Below, in pieces: positions 10,239 through 19,290 of a stretch of DNA of 64,000 nt (position 1 is its first letter; every line of letters begins with the position of its first letter). The stretch comes from Rana temporaria (Eukaryota > Chordata > Amphibia > Anura > Ranidae): positions 332,857,952 through 332,921,951 of the forward strand of contig NC_053491.1 of NCBI RefSeq assembly GCF_905171775.1. The letters run 5' to 3'. The notes under the pieces were generated by a model. The model was not told where the DNA came from. It made no database searches and was given only the letters and a program-made list of their open reading frames with translations. The translations under genes were made by a program, and so were the position numbers.

Positions 10239-11344
10239 CACTGACCCCCGAAGGAGCTGCTGGTTTAATTTGGGCCTGCACTCTACTAATAAACCCCACT
10301 AACTTGGCTCAATCCCCTTGGCACAGCTGTGATGCAATGCAATACAATACAATGTAAGACAATACAAAATACCTGTATTATAACCCCAGGATCCACTGAC
10401 TGCACTTGGAGTGAGAAAAACAGTACGCCACAACAACTGGATACTTAACCAGAGATATATTTTACTGTGAAATATGCAAAGAAGTGATTACAGTAATTGT
10501 GCTGTCATCCCAACGTAAGATGACAGCACAATTGATTTAAACATAAGCTATTTGAAAACAGTATACATAAACATTTTATACCTGGGAGCTCCCCCTACTT
10601 TATTAGCTATGCGTGAGATCTCACTTAAAGTACTTGGTCTTGGATCTTCTTTTCTTCGCTAGCTAAAGTGATTTGTAATCCACAGTTTTGATGAGTCAAA
10701 TTGAAGTGAAAATGCTCCTGGTGTAACTGCAACAACTATTTTAAAATCGCTTGAAATGTCAAATTAGATAGGCCTCAAGCCTTCTCAGTTTCAGTTCCTC
10801 TGTGGAACTATAAATCCCAGTGAGGCCTGTATATGAGTCTAACTGCGTGTAAACTTAGCAAACTGTGGGTCGTGACCCGCTCACCCACTGGATCGGAGCT
10901 CCGGGTAGTAACTTTTGTTCAGGGTCCTGTGACTGCAACTTGCTTCTCTGTCAGCTCTGTTCAGCTCCGCTGGATGGATCCGGTTCTCTGATGCTCGGAT
11001 GAGTGTCTCTCGGTCTCTGCAATCCGGCCACTGTCCTCTAGCTCTCCGAGCTCAGCCTTCCCTCCCCAGCAGCTCGGCATCCGCATCCAGAAGGCTTTTG
11101 TTTACACTCCTGTCTCCCCCCGTCTCCAAGGCAACCAAAAACCTCAACCAAAACATCTCTCTGCATTACCAGTATTTGGGTCTCTCCTCGTCTCCAAGGC
11201 AACCAAAATACTAAACAAAACATCTCTCTGCATTACCAGTATTTGGTCACTAGATGGCTCCAAATACTTAAACATAGCAATGTCCATAGACGTTGTATTA
11301 AAGTATGCAAACACACATCAATATACAAGAATGTCAGCGCTACA
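10234..11344 (-). repeat. 3' LTR of the gypsy element (1111 bp)
   Basis: Nearly identical to 17490-18600. Differences seen: the outermost dinucleotide (TA here, TG in the other copy on the plus strand), A versus G pairing with the hairpin at 10520, and G versus A near 10707. Minus-strand landmarks are a TTTATAG TATA-like box around 10812 and an AATAAA polyadenylation signal at 10599-10604, in the expected U3 to R order. Confidence 0.95.
10495..10533. repeat. 15-bp perfect hairpin in the LTR
   Basis: AATTGTGCTGTCATC (10495-10509) and GATGACAGCACAATT (10519-10533) pair around a 9-base loop. The 5' LTR copy (17751-17789) carries one substitution in the right arm. It lies on the R/U5 side of the LTR. 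Confidence 0.9.
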
Positions 11345-11363
11345 CACTCCCCCTACTTTATCT
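11345..11363 (-). promoter_or_regulatory. Polypurine tract
   Basis: On the minus strand, AAAGTAGGGGGAGTG lies immediately upstream of the 3' LTR start (TGTAGCGCTG). This is the expected plus-strand DNA primer of a retroelement. It overlaps the end of pol. Confidence 0.85.
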
Positions 11364-14300
11364 CTTTGGTCCTCCAAAGAGGTTCAAATTGCTAACTCTA
11401 TTCTGCATTTTAGCCTCTATACGGTTATACAATACAGACAGAGGAGCTTCCCACCAATTGTCATATGATGGGGAGCTATCCTGTGCACTCACAGCTGATA
11501 CTACTGTGTCTGGTACAGATGTGCCAAGGGGTGAGGTGGGGTTGTCCCTTACTGAATCAAAAGTAGAGGGACCAGACAGTTCAAGGTTTCTTTTGCTGAT
11601 AAACTGAGATGCTTCAGAGCATTCGCCCAATGTATCATAAGTCAGTCTGCGTGGTGGGCGAATGTCTCTCTTTGCTCTTTGCACTTTCGGGGTATCCATT
11701 CCTTTTTGACAAATGTCGTCATCCCTCCTCTCAGTGACTAAAAATGGAGAGTAAATAAGAGTACTGGGCTCTTCTGCAAGATGAGTTGCCGGCACAAATT
11801 CTGGGGCCTCTGCCCTGAGAGTTCCGTTATTATCCTCCTCTACTTCTGAAGAGATATCAGCATCTGTTTCTGAAGTTTCCGGAGGCCACAGCCAACTCAT
11901 CTCCACTTCCTCATCTTCATCTGTAGAGGGTGCAGGCTGAGATCTGGTTATTGGCCTACACACATCGGTGGATGTGGATGGGAATTCCTCCTCTGTGCTT
12001 ATCCTGACTGCCTCAGTGAGAGGTAAAAGGTGATTCCGATGCCAGGTTTTTATTGGCCCAGTGTTTCCTTCTGGCTTGATTTCATACACTGGGAGCCCTG
12101 GAAGCTTCCTACACACAACATAAGGCTGTGATCTCCAACGATCAGCCAACTTATGCTTGCCTGGGATGCCTAGATTCCTCAGCAAAACCCGGTCACCTGG
12201 TTGAAGATCTTGAACTCTTACTTTCAGGTCAAAGTTTCTCTTGTTCCTGTTGACTCTGGAGTTCGAGGTGGCTTGAGCCTGCTCGTAAGCTATCTTCAGG
12301 CTCCTCCGCAGCCTGTCCACATACCCTCTATGGGAGGTCTCTGATGTGTGATCCAAGGAGGAACCAAAAGCCAGGTCCACTGGTAATCGGGCTTCACGGC
12401 CGAACATCAATCTGTAAGGTGAATACCCAGTGGTGTCACTTTTGGTACTGTTGTAGGCATGAACCAGTGCAGTAATGTGTTTACTCCAATGGGGTTTCTG
12501 TTCTGCAGTCAACGTCCCCAACATATTCAGGAGAGTCCTGTTGAACCTTTCCGGTTGAGGGTCCCCTTGTGGGTGATAAGGAGTAGTCCTGGACTTTTGT
12601 ATGCCTAGTAGATCCAACAGTCTTTTTATTAATTTGCTCTCAAAGTCCCTTCCTTGGTCCGAATGTATCCGTTGAGGTAAGCCATAATGGACGAAGAACT
12701 TTTCCACGAGAGTCTTTGCTACTGTGGTTGCTTGCTGGTCTCTAGTAGGAAATGCTTGGGCATAACGGGTAAAGTGATCTGTTACCACCAAGATGTCCCC
12801 CTGCCCACTCAGATCGGATTCCAAACAAAGAAAGTCTATGCAGACCAGGTCCATTGGTCCCTGGCTCTCCAAATGGCCCATTGGGGCAGCCCTCTGGGGC
12901 AATGTCTTTCGTTGTATACACCTGAGGCAGGAATGACAGTAACTCTCCACTTCTTTCCTCATGTGAGGCCAGTAGAACCTGTCCCTTACTAGTTGGAAAG
13001 TCCTCTCGGCTCCCAAATGACCATGATGATCGTGTAAAGCAATCAGTACCCTCTCTCTGTGCTTTTCCGGCAGGAGCAGCTGCCACTTTGCTTCTGGATC
13101 ATCAGAGGGGCCCCTTCGGTAGACCACCCCTTGTTGCAACTGCAACCGATCCCATTCTTTCAGTATCAGCCGGGCTTCCTTCTTGGGGCTCTTCTGCAGC
13201 ACATCAGACTGTTGATGTTCCAATGCCTTCAGCACCAGCCCACACAGTGGATCTTCCTCCTGATCTCTCCTGAGATCCTTTCTGGATAGCTTGGGGAGAC
13301 CCTCTTGTACAACCTGGGAGACGTTGCAATAGCACCTGGGTACTCCCGCTGAGGATACTCCCACTTCTTCAGCTCTGGCCCCACCTCTCCCGTGTAGACT
13401 TGTCCCTTCACAAAGGGCTCTTACCCCCTCTGGAGTAAGTTGAGTCCAGTCTTCTGATGGATTTCGGGGGTCATGAGGCCTTCTTGATAGAGCATCCGCA
13501 TCTCGATTACCAACCCCTGGTCTGTACTTCAGGCTGAAGGTAAATGCCGAGAGAGCAGCTAGCCACCTGTGACCGGTGGCGTCCAGCTTTGCAGTGGTGA
13601 GCAGGTATGTGAGGGGGTTGTTGTCCGTCTTTACCACAAATTCAGCCCCGTAAAGGTAATCCTTCAACTTGTCTACCACTGCCCACTTCAGAGCCAGAAA
13701 TTCAAGCTTGTGAGTCGGATAGTTTCTTTCGGCAGGAATCAAACTTCTGCTCACATAGGCGATCGGCTGCAGATGCCCTTCATGCTCTTGATAGAGCACT
13801 CCTCCCAGTCCGTCACGGCTGGCATCCACATGCAACTCGTATGGTTTGGCAGGGTCTGCATAGGCCAAAACCGGAGCAGTGGTAAGGCTCCACTTCAATT
13901 GTCTGAAGGCTTCCTCACATCCTGGAGTCCACTGGTCCTGGATGGACTCTTTCTTCCTTCTGGGCCCTTCTTTTGGCTTCCTTGACTGATCTGGGCTTAC
14001 ACTAACTTCTTCCTGTTTCTTCAGGAGCTCAGTGAGTGGGTGGGCTATTTTAGCGAACCCCTCCACGAACCTTCTGTAGTACGAACAGAAGCCTAAGAAT
14101 GACCTGAGTTCAGTCACGTTGGTGGGCCTTGGCCAAGAAGTGACAGCTTCTAACTTCTTGGGATCGGTTGCCACTCCCTCTTCAGACACAATGTGTCCCA
14201 GGTAATTCACTGAGGGCTGGTAGAACTGGCATTTTTCCATAGAGAGCTTCAGACCTTCATCATGAAGTCTCTTCAGGACCTTCTCCAGGCGTTCTTCGTG

Positions 14301-15758
14301 CTCTTCCAACGTTCTTCCAAATACTATGATGTCATCCAGGTAAACTAGTACTTCAAGTAGGTTCATGTCACCCACTGTTTTTTCCATCAACCTCTGGAAC
14401 GTTGCTGGGGCCCCAGACAGGCCTTGCGGCATCCGGTTGAACTCAAAGAATCCGACTGGGGTGATAAAAGCGGTCTTCTCTTTGTCTTCAGGGCACATGG
14501 GGATCTGATAATACCCACTCTTTAAGTCCAGCACACTGAACCACTTCGCTCCCGACAGGCTCTGCAGAGCATCCTCTATCCGAGGTGTGGTGTACTGGTC
14601 AGGAATGGTCCTCCGGTTCAGGGTCCTGTAATCGATACATAGGCGTAGGGACCCGTTCTTCTTCCTGACCACCACTATTGGGGAGGCATAAGGACTCCTG
14701 GACTCCCGGATAATGACAGTCCTCTTGAGTTCAACCAGTTGCTCCCTCAAATCTTCCAGATCTCCCAATGGGATTCGCCTAACCCTTTCACGAAACGGCT
14801 TGTCTTCCTCCAGTCGAATTCGGTGGGTGGCACTCTTTGCCAAACCCACATCAAATTCACTTTTTGAGAAAGCTGCCCTCCATCTCAGAAGTTGGGCTTT
14901 AGCTCTTTCTCTCCATGCAGGAGTAAGAGGCGTATTCTTTGGGCAGAATTCTTCTACAGAGATTTCTGCTGCTGGTCCTTCCGTCGAACCACATGCTGCG
15001 ACTGGAGTTGCTGGGCTGACCTGTCCTAACAGTAGTCTGGCTGGCACCCTCACTGGCACAGCTGCTGTGTTGCGGACACTGACTGGAACTTTGCCGTGAG
15101 TCCTCTTCAATGCCCTGGTGGGCAATACTTCAGGGATAAGTTCTAACCCCTTTTTTTCTTCCTGGCTTGTATTTTCAAGGACAATGAAAGGACCTGTTTT
15201 TTTCCAGCTTAACTTGACGGAGGCTCTCAGGCAGACTACTTCACCCGGCTGGACTAACCTCTTTTCCCTATCCAGGAGCCAGATTTTTCCCACTCCCTCT
15301 TCAGGAGCCTCTTCCTCCTGTCTAAGGTCTCGGTATGTCTGGGCCAACATTGGATGTATTTTAGTTGGGAGGGTCCCCTTCTGCAGCACAAGCGGTGCAA
15401 GTAGCCTCCTCACCAAGTTAGTGTTCGTCCCAATGATGAGGGAATTTTTGTCAGCCCCTGAGGGACGAGGGCACACTATGGCCAAGGTGTCGAAAGTCTC
15501 AGCCTCTCCTGCTGTACTTGGGTCGAAGGTGAGTCTGACCGGCAGGTAACCATCATATGGGAAGTTCTGGGTGCCTAATCCCCATATCTCTAGTTCCTCC
15601 AATTTCTGTAACGGCAGGTGCTTGAGATGTCTGTCATAGAAATCCCTGTAGAGCAAGGTTACTTGGGCTCCAGTGTCCAGCAGGGCTTTCGTATAAATCC
15701 CCTCTACTTGGATGGGAACAATTGGGGAGGGTCCCACTAGCTTGGGGGGGAAATCCAC
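11358..15758 (-). CDS. pol: Gypsy Pol: protease, RT, RNase H, integrase
   Basis: About 1466 codons without interruption. Numbering from 15758: protease with the catalytic triad D28-T-G (ALLDTGAQVTLL); reverse transcriptase about 310-570 with LDLKSGYYQIP (D411) and YLDD (473-476); RNase H about 640-760 with D645, E686, D712 and D755; integrase zinc finger about 909-947 (His ligands in LHDHHGHLG, then CLRC); catalytic core D975, D1034 and E1070, spacing D-X58-D-X35-E; then a GPY/F-like module about 1186-1250. The last 210 residues are acidic and serine-rich, with no chromodomain or known motif. The protein would copy and integrate the element. The first codon given is GTG and the true upstream frame joins gag through a C7 tract, so the protein is normally made as part of Gag-Pol. 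Confidence 0.95.
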   Translation of the reverse strand: MDFPPKLVGPSPIVPIQVEGIYTKALLDTGAQVTLLYRDFYDRHLKHLPLQKLEELEIWGLGTQNFPYDGYLPVRLTFDPSTAGEAETFDTLAIVCPRPSGADKNSLIIGTNTNLVRRLLAPLVLQKGTLPTKIHPMLAQTYRDLRQEEEAPEEGVGKIWLLDREKRLVQPGEVVCLRASVKLSWKKTGPFIVLENTSQEEKKGLELIPEVLPTRALKRTHGKVPVSVRNTAAVPVRVPARLLLGQVSPATPVAACGSTEGPAAEISVEEFCPKNTPLTPAWRERAKAQLLRWRAAFSKSEFDVGLAKSATHRIRLEEDKPFRERVRRIPLGDLEDLREQLVELKRTVIIRESRSPYASPIVVVRKKNGSLRLCIDYRTLNRRTIPDQYTTPRIEDALQSLSGAKWFSVLDLKSGYYQIPMCPEDKEKTAFITPVGFFEFNRMPQGLSGAPATFQRLMEKTVGDMNLLEVLVYLDDIIVFGRTLEEHEERLEKVLKRLHDEGLKLSMEKCQFYQPSVNYLGHIVSEEGVATDPKKLEAVTSWPRPTNVTELRSFLGFCSYYRRFVEGFAKIAHPLTELLKKQEEVSVSPDQSRKPKEGPRRKKESIQDQWTPGCEEAFRQLKWSLTTAPVLAYADPAKPYELHVDASRDGLGGVLYQEHEGHLQPIAYVSRSLIPAERNYPTHKLEFLALKWAVVDKLKDYLYGAEFVVKTDNNPLTYLLTTAKLDATGHRWLAALSAFTFSLKYRPGVGNRDADALSRRPHDPRNPSEDWTQLTPEGVRALCEGTSLHGRGGARAEEVGVSSAGVPRCYCNVSQVVQEGLPKLSRKDLRRDQEEDPLCGLVLKALEHQQSDVLQKSPKKEARLILKEWDRLQLQQGVVYRRGPSDDPEAKWQLLLPEKHRERVLIALHDHHGHLGAERTFQLVRDRFYWPHMRKEVESYCHSCLRCIQRKTLPQRAAPMGHLESQGPMDLVCIDFLCLESDLSGQGDILVVTDHFTRYAQAFPTRDQQATTVAKTLVEKFFVHYGLPQRIHSDQGRDFESKLIKRLLDLLGIQKSRTTPYHPQGDPQPERFNRTLLNMLGTLTAEQKPHWSKHITALVHAYNSTKSDTTGYSPYRLMFGREARLPVDLAFGSSLDHTSETSHRGYVDRLRRSLKIAYEQAQATSNSRVNRNKRNFDLKVRVQDLQPGDRVLLRNLGIPGKHKLADRWRSQPYVVCRKLPGLPVYEIKPEGNTGPIKTWHRNHLLPLTEAVRISTEEEFPSTSTDVCRPITRSQPAPSTDEDEEVEMSWLWPPETSETDADISSEVEEDNNGTLRAEAPEFVPATHLAEEPSTLIYSPFLVTERRDDDICQKGMDTPKVQRAKRDIRPPRRLTYDTLGECSEASQFISKRNLELSGPSTFDSVRDNPTSPLGTSVPDTVVSAVSAQDSSPSYDNWWEAPLSVLYNRIEAKMQNRVSNLNLFGGPKR

Positions 15759-15993
15759 TGATTGCAGTACCTTTGACCTGCCTGGTGGCTTGTACCTTCG
15801 CCTTTGGGGGTCTCTCTCTTTTCCATCCTGGCTTGTTGGTGACCTCAGTGGTCAGGGGTATATGAGTCGGTGTGGAGTTCGCTATTGCAACCGGGCGCCC
15901 AGTTGACTCCTTCACTGGGGACCTCTGAAGTTTTCCCCCCAGTTGTTTGGATTTTGTTTCAGTTACTGGGCTTGGGCACACTCGCCTGAGATG
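15634..15993 (-). pseudogene. gag: Gag-frame continuation past the zinc-knuckle stop
   Basis: Directly after the TGA at 15994-15996 the same frame stays open to a TAG at about 15634. It begins HLRRVCPSP, supplying the His and last Cys of the zinc knuckle, and continues through basic sequence (KPGWKRERPPKAKVQ) to the C7 tract at 15744-15750, where pol lies in a different frame. After that tract the gag-frame reading is spurious. The segment shows that gag and pol were once one continuous reading, interrupted here by one stop and one frame change. Confidence 0.75.
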
Positions 15994-16895
15994 TCATACT
16001 CCTCCACATTTGAAGCAGACTCTCTGTGTTTGTTTCATAGGATGATTAATGGTAGGAGTCTCTGGAGCCTTGAGTGGCAGGACTTCTTCTGTCTGGGGTT
16101 TCACCAGACGAGTCATCATCATGGTCATCATTTCCAGTATTTCTTTCTGGGTCTGGAACAGCTTCTCCAGTTCAGTCTGACCTACGGGTAGGTGGTGAAT
16201 AGGTGAAAGCCATGATCCCTGTTCAAAGCTTGTTGCCAAAACATTAAGTTCCTGAGTGTCTGAGGGGACACCTATCTGCTGTATTTTAGCACTTGTGGTG
16301 CTAGGAGGTTGAAGTTTCCCCTGTTTTTGGTCCCTCTCAATCTCCATTTTATCCGCTTCATTCACTTTCTCAATGAGGACCTCATCCGGAGTTGAGGGAT
16401 CTTCCAAATACTGCTTCAGTTGTAGCTTGATATAGTCACTCCTCAATCCCGTAGTCACAGATCTCCTAAATTTCCTCTTAACTAGCTCGGCTCCAAAATG
16501 CTCTCCATTTCCTTCTTCCTTTGATGTGAACAGCAGGCGGTCCTTGAGCTCAATGACCCGAAATAGGAAGTTCTGAGGAGTCTCTCTACTATCCTGTGTC
16601 ATATTTATCAGTCGATGAAACAGCTCAGTGGCATCTTCCTCCTCATAATAGCTTTTCAGTATCCTCTTTAGCTGGTTCAAGGTCAATCCACTCTTCCTCT
16701 CCAACATGCCCCTAACACTTGAACCTGGGCTGATGGCATGGATTACAGCCTCTCTAATTTCCGATTTCAGATATCCTTTCTGTAGCCCCAACTCTATTTG
16801 GTGTAGGAGGCTGGTGTAGGACAGTTTGTCCTTCTGCCCTCTTTCTCCTATCTGGCCGTCAATGTGGAAATCCTTCCGGATGGTTACTTCCCCTG
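15994..16895 (-). pseudogene. gag: Gag capsid and nucleocapsid segment
   Basis: The open frame from about 16890 to the TGA at 15994 contains a capsid-like region (GQIGERGQKDKLSY, then SEIREAVIHAISPGSSVRGM and LTLNQLKRILKSYYEEEDA) that resembles Ty3/gypsy capsid domains. A methionine-rich linker follows, then the start of a CCHC knuckle (CFKCGGV). The stop falls on the residue just before the knuckle His. There is no ATG at the 5' end because the frame is joined to the N-terminal gag part through a one-base shift in a G4 run at 16890-16893. Confidence 0.85.
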
Positions 16896-17429
16896 GGTGC
16901 GTTTCTTCAGTACCTTCCCAGTGTTGGGCGTTATCTGGCCATCTTTCTGGTCCTCCAAAACGACACGTAACCCATTAATGCGTTCAGCTATCATACTGGA
17001 GGTCTCCTGAAACCTCTCCTGTATGTTACAGTATTGTCGCTTCAGGTCAGCCAGCTGTCGTTCTGCCAGTGATTTAACAGCAGCCTCTGCTTTCCTGTCT
17101 AAAGGTTCTAACTGCTTTTGACTGGGAGAGCACCCTTCATGTTTGCTGGGGTGTGTCAGGTGGAACTCTGTCTTTTCGGACAATTTTATACTGGCACCGT
17201 GGAAGTTTTCAGGGACATCCCGTTCCCACTCTATCAGTGCATAGGTGCAGTCGGTCCCAGGATCGGGTTTCACTGCGACCACGTAAGCCTTTCTGTCCGG
17301 GGACAATGCTTGTACCACCTCTTTAATTTGTTTCTTTCCCCAGTCGCTCCCTGGAAGTTCAATGACCACGCTCTCTTCTGAGCGTGTCCCTTCTGCTTTG
17401 CACCATTGGACTACTTTGATGGGGTCCAT
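16884..17429 (-). CDS. gag: Gag N-terminal segment, PNMA-like
   Basis: An ATG at 17429 lies about 40 bases inside the primer-binding site, the usual leader position, so I prefer it to the upstream frame that extends into the LTR. The 181-residue product starts MDPIKVVQWCKAEG, followed by a hydrophobic-strand pattern (EESVVIELPG, KKQIKEVVQAL, AYVVAVKPD, TYALIEWERD) that recalls the RRM-like N-terminus of PNMA-family proteins and their gypsy relatives. A coiled-coil-like segment follows (AERQLADLKRQYCNIQERF). The frame ends just past the G4 run, so capsid is not attached here. Confidence 0.7.
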   Translation of the reverse strand: MDPIKVVQWCKAEGTRSEESVVIELPGSDWGKKQIKEVVQALSPDRKAYVVAVKPDPGTDCTYALIEWERDVPENFHGASIKLSEKTEFHLTHPSKHEGCSPSQKQLEPLDRKAEAAVKSLAERQLADLKRQYCNIQERFQETSSMIAERINGLRVVLEDQKDGQITPNTGKVLKKRTQGK

Positions 17430-17469
17430 GATAGCGTGAAGGGACGGGCTTGCTTGTAGAGTGACAGGA

Positions 17470-17487
17470 ATCCCGGACGAGCCCCCA
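17470..17487 (-). promoter_or_regulatory. tRNA-Pro primer-binding site
   Basis: On the minus strand TGGGGGCTCGTCCGGGAT, 18 bases, lies two bases inside the 5' LTR. It matches the classical retroviral primer-binding site complementary to the 3' end of tRNA-Pro (established knowledge). Confidence 0.95.
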
Positions 17488-17489
17488 CG

Positions 17490-18600
17490 TGTAGCACTGA
17501 CCCCCGAAGGAGCTGCTGGTTTAATTTGGGCCTGCACTCTACTAATAAACCCCACTAACTTGGCTCAATCCCCTTGGCACAGCTGTGATGCAATGCAATA
17601 CAATACAATGTAAGACAATACAAAATACCTGTATTATAACCCCAGGATCCACTGACTGCACTTGGAGTGAGAAAAACAGTACGCCACAACAACTGGATAC
17701 TTAACCAGAGATATATTTTACTGTGAAATATGCAAAGAAGTGATTACAGTAATTGTGCTGTCATCCCAACGTAAGACGACAGCACAATTGATTTAAACAT
17801 AAGCTATTTGAAAACAGTATACATAAACATTTTATACCTGGGAGCTCCCCCTACTTTATTAGCTATGCGTGAGATCTCACTTAAAGTACTTGGTCTTGGA
17901 TCTTCTTTTCTTCGCTAGCTAAAGTGATTTGTAATCCACAGTTTTGATGAGTCAAATTGAAGTAAAAATGCTCCTGGTGTAACTGCAACAACTATTTTAA
18001 AATCGCTTGAAATGTCAAATTAGATAGGCCTCAAGCCTTCTCAGTTTCAGTTCCTCTGTGGAACTATAAATCCCAGTGAGGCCTGTATATGAGTCTAACT
18101 GCGTGTAAACTTAGCAAACTGTGGGTCGTGACCCGCTCACCCACTGGATCGGAGCTCCGGGTAGTAACTTTTGTTCAGGGTCCTGTGACTGCAACTTGCT
18201 TCTCTGTCAGCTCTGTTCAGCTCCGCTGGATGGATCCGGTTCTCTGATGCTCGGATGAGTGTCTCTCGGTCTCTGCAATCCGGCCACTGTCCTCTAGCTC
18301 TCCGAGCTCAGCCTTCCCTCCCCAGCAGCTCGGCATCCGCATCCAGAAGGCTTTTGTTTACACTCCTGTCTCCCCCCGTCTCCAAGGCAACCAAAAACCT
18401 CAACCAAAACATCTCTCTGCATTACCAGTATTTGGGTCTCTCCTCGTCTCCAAGGCAACCAAAATACTAAACAAAACATCTCTCTGCATTACCAGTATTT
18501 GGTCACTAGATGGCTCCAAATACTTAAACATAGCAATGTCCATAGACGTTGTATTAAAGTATGCAAACACACATCAATATACAAGAATGTCAGCGCTACA
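17490..18600 (-). repeat. 5' LTR of the gypsy element (1111 bp)
   Basis: A same-length, nearly identical partner of 10234-11344. In minus orientation it starts TGTAGCGCTGAC at 18600 and ends CAGTGCTACA at 17490. It carries the same TATA-like and AATAAA landmarks and the hairpin, here with one mismatch. Confidence 0.95.
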
Positions 18601-19290
18601 TATATATATACAGTGCAGTCAGTGTACAGTATATAATACAGTGTGTTGAAGTGGTTAAGGGGAACCCTAATGACAGAATATATAAGTAACAAAATGGCAT
18701 GGGTTCCCCGCCCAGTTCATACCAGGCCCTTTACGTCTGGTATAGATTTTAAGGGGAACTCCACGCCAAAATGCATAAAAAAAAAAAAACAGCGAGGAGT
18801 CCCCCCAAAATACATACCAGGCCCTCTAGGTCTGGCATAGATTTTAAAGGGGGAACTCCATGCACGTTTTTTTTTTTAAATTGGCGTGGGGTCCTCCCCA
18901 AAATCCATACCAGACCCTTATCCGGGCAAGCTCTTTAAGAAGGGGGCCCCCATATCCTGGCCCCCTCATATGTGAATGGGTATCGGGTACATTGTTCCCC
19001 TACCCATTCACCAAAAAAAGTGTCAAAAAGTAAAAACGAGGCCCTATTCTCAATCAACATGGGGACAAGGTGCTTTGGGGTGGACCCCAAAGCACCCTCC
19101 CCATGTTGAGGGCATGTGGCCTGCTATGGTTCAGGAGGGGGGGTGCTCGCTCCCCCCCTATCCTGTCCTCCAGGCTGCAGGCTCGGATAAGGGTCTGGTG
19201 TGGATTTTGAGGGGGGCCCCACACCAACTTTTTTTAACTTTTCAGTGGCGTTTGCGTTAAAATCCATACCAGACTAAAAGGGTCTTTAGA
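18601..19290. repeat. Dispersed repeat with CCATACCAGACC-type modules
   Basis: After residual (TA)n, several imperfect modules repeat the pattern GGCGTGGGGTC, CCCC, AAAATCCATACCAGACCC and TTTTAAGGGGAACTCC. The distal part (18880-19240) is the same family as 38745-39060 and 39780-39970. It contains a long hairpin at 19056-19107. An empty TTAA site at 18749-18752 matches the site that is filled at 38267. Confidence 0.75.
19056..19107. repeat. Hairpin, about 24-bp arms
   Basis: AACATGGGGACAAGGTGCTT plus TGGGG pairs with CCCCA plus AAGCACCCTCCCCATGTT around TGGA, with two mismatches. Similar arms occur in the palindrome at 38890-39972. Confidence 0.8.

Larger units (their letters stand above)
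10234..18600 (-). mobile_element. Young full-length Ty3/gypsy retrotransposon
   Basis: An 8367-bp minus-strand element: 5' LTR 17490-18600, tRNA-Pro primer-binding site 17470-17487, gag about 17429-15994, pol to 11358, polypurine tract 11345-11363 and 3' LTR 10234-11344. Each LTR is 1111 bp and I count about three mismatches between them, implying a recent insertion. It landed in a (TA)n tract. Pol is one long uninterrupted frame, but gag carries a frameshift and an in-frame stop, and the gag-pol junction is out of frame. There is no env-like frame with a signal peptide. The order protease-RT-RNase H-integrase assigns it to Ty3/gypsy; a chromodomain is absent. Confidence 0.95.

Noticed and set aside
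11358..11990. Idea that the pol C-terminal tail is an envelope gene
   Set aside because: No signal peptide, transmembrane segment or cysteine pattern, and it is continuous with pol.
12687..15981. Plus-strand open frames within the gypsy element
   Set aside because: Antisense shadows of the minus-strand pol and gag.
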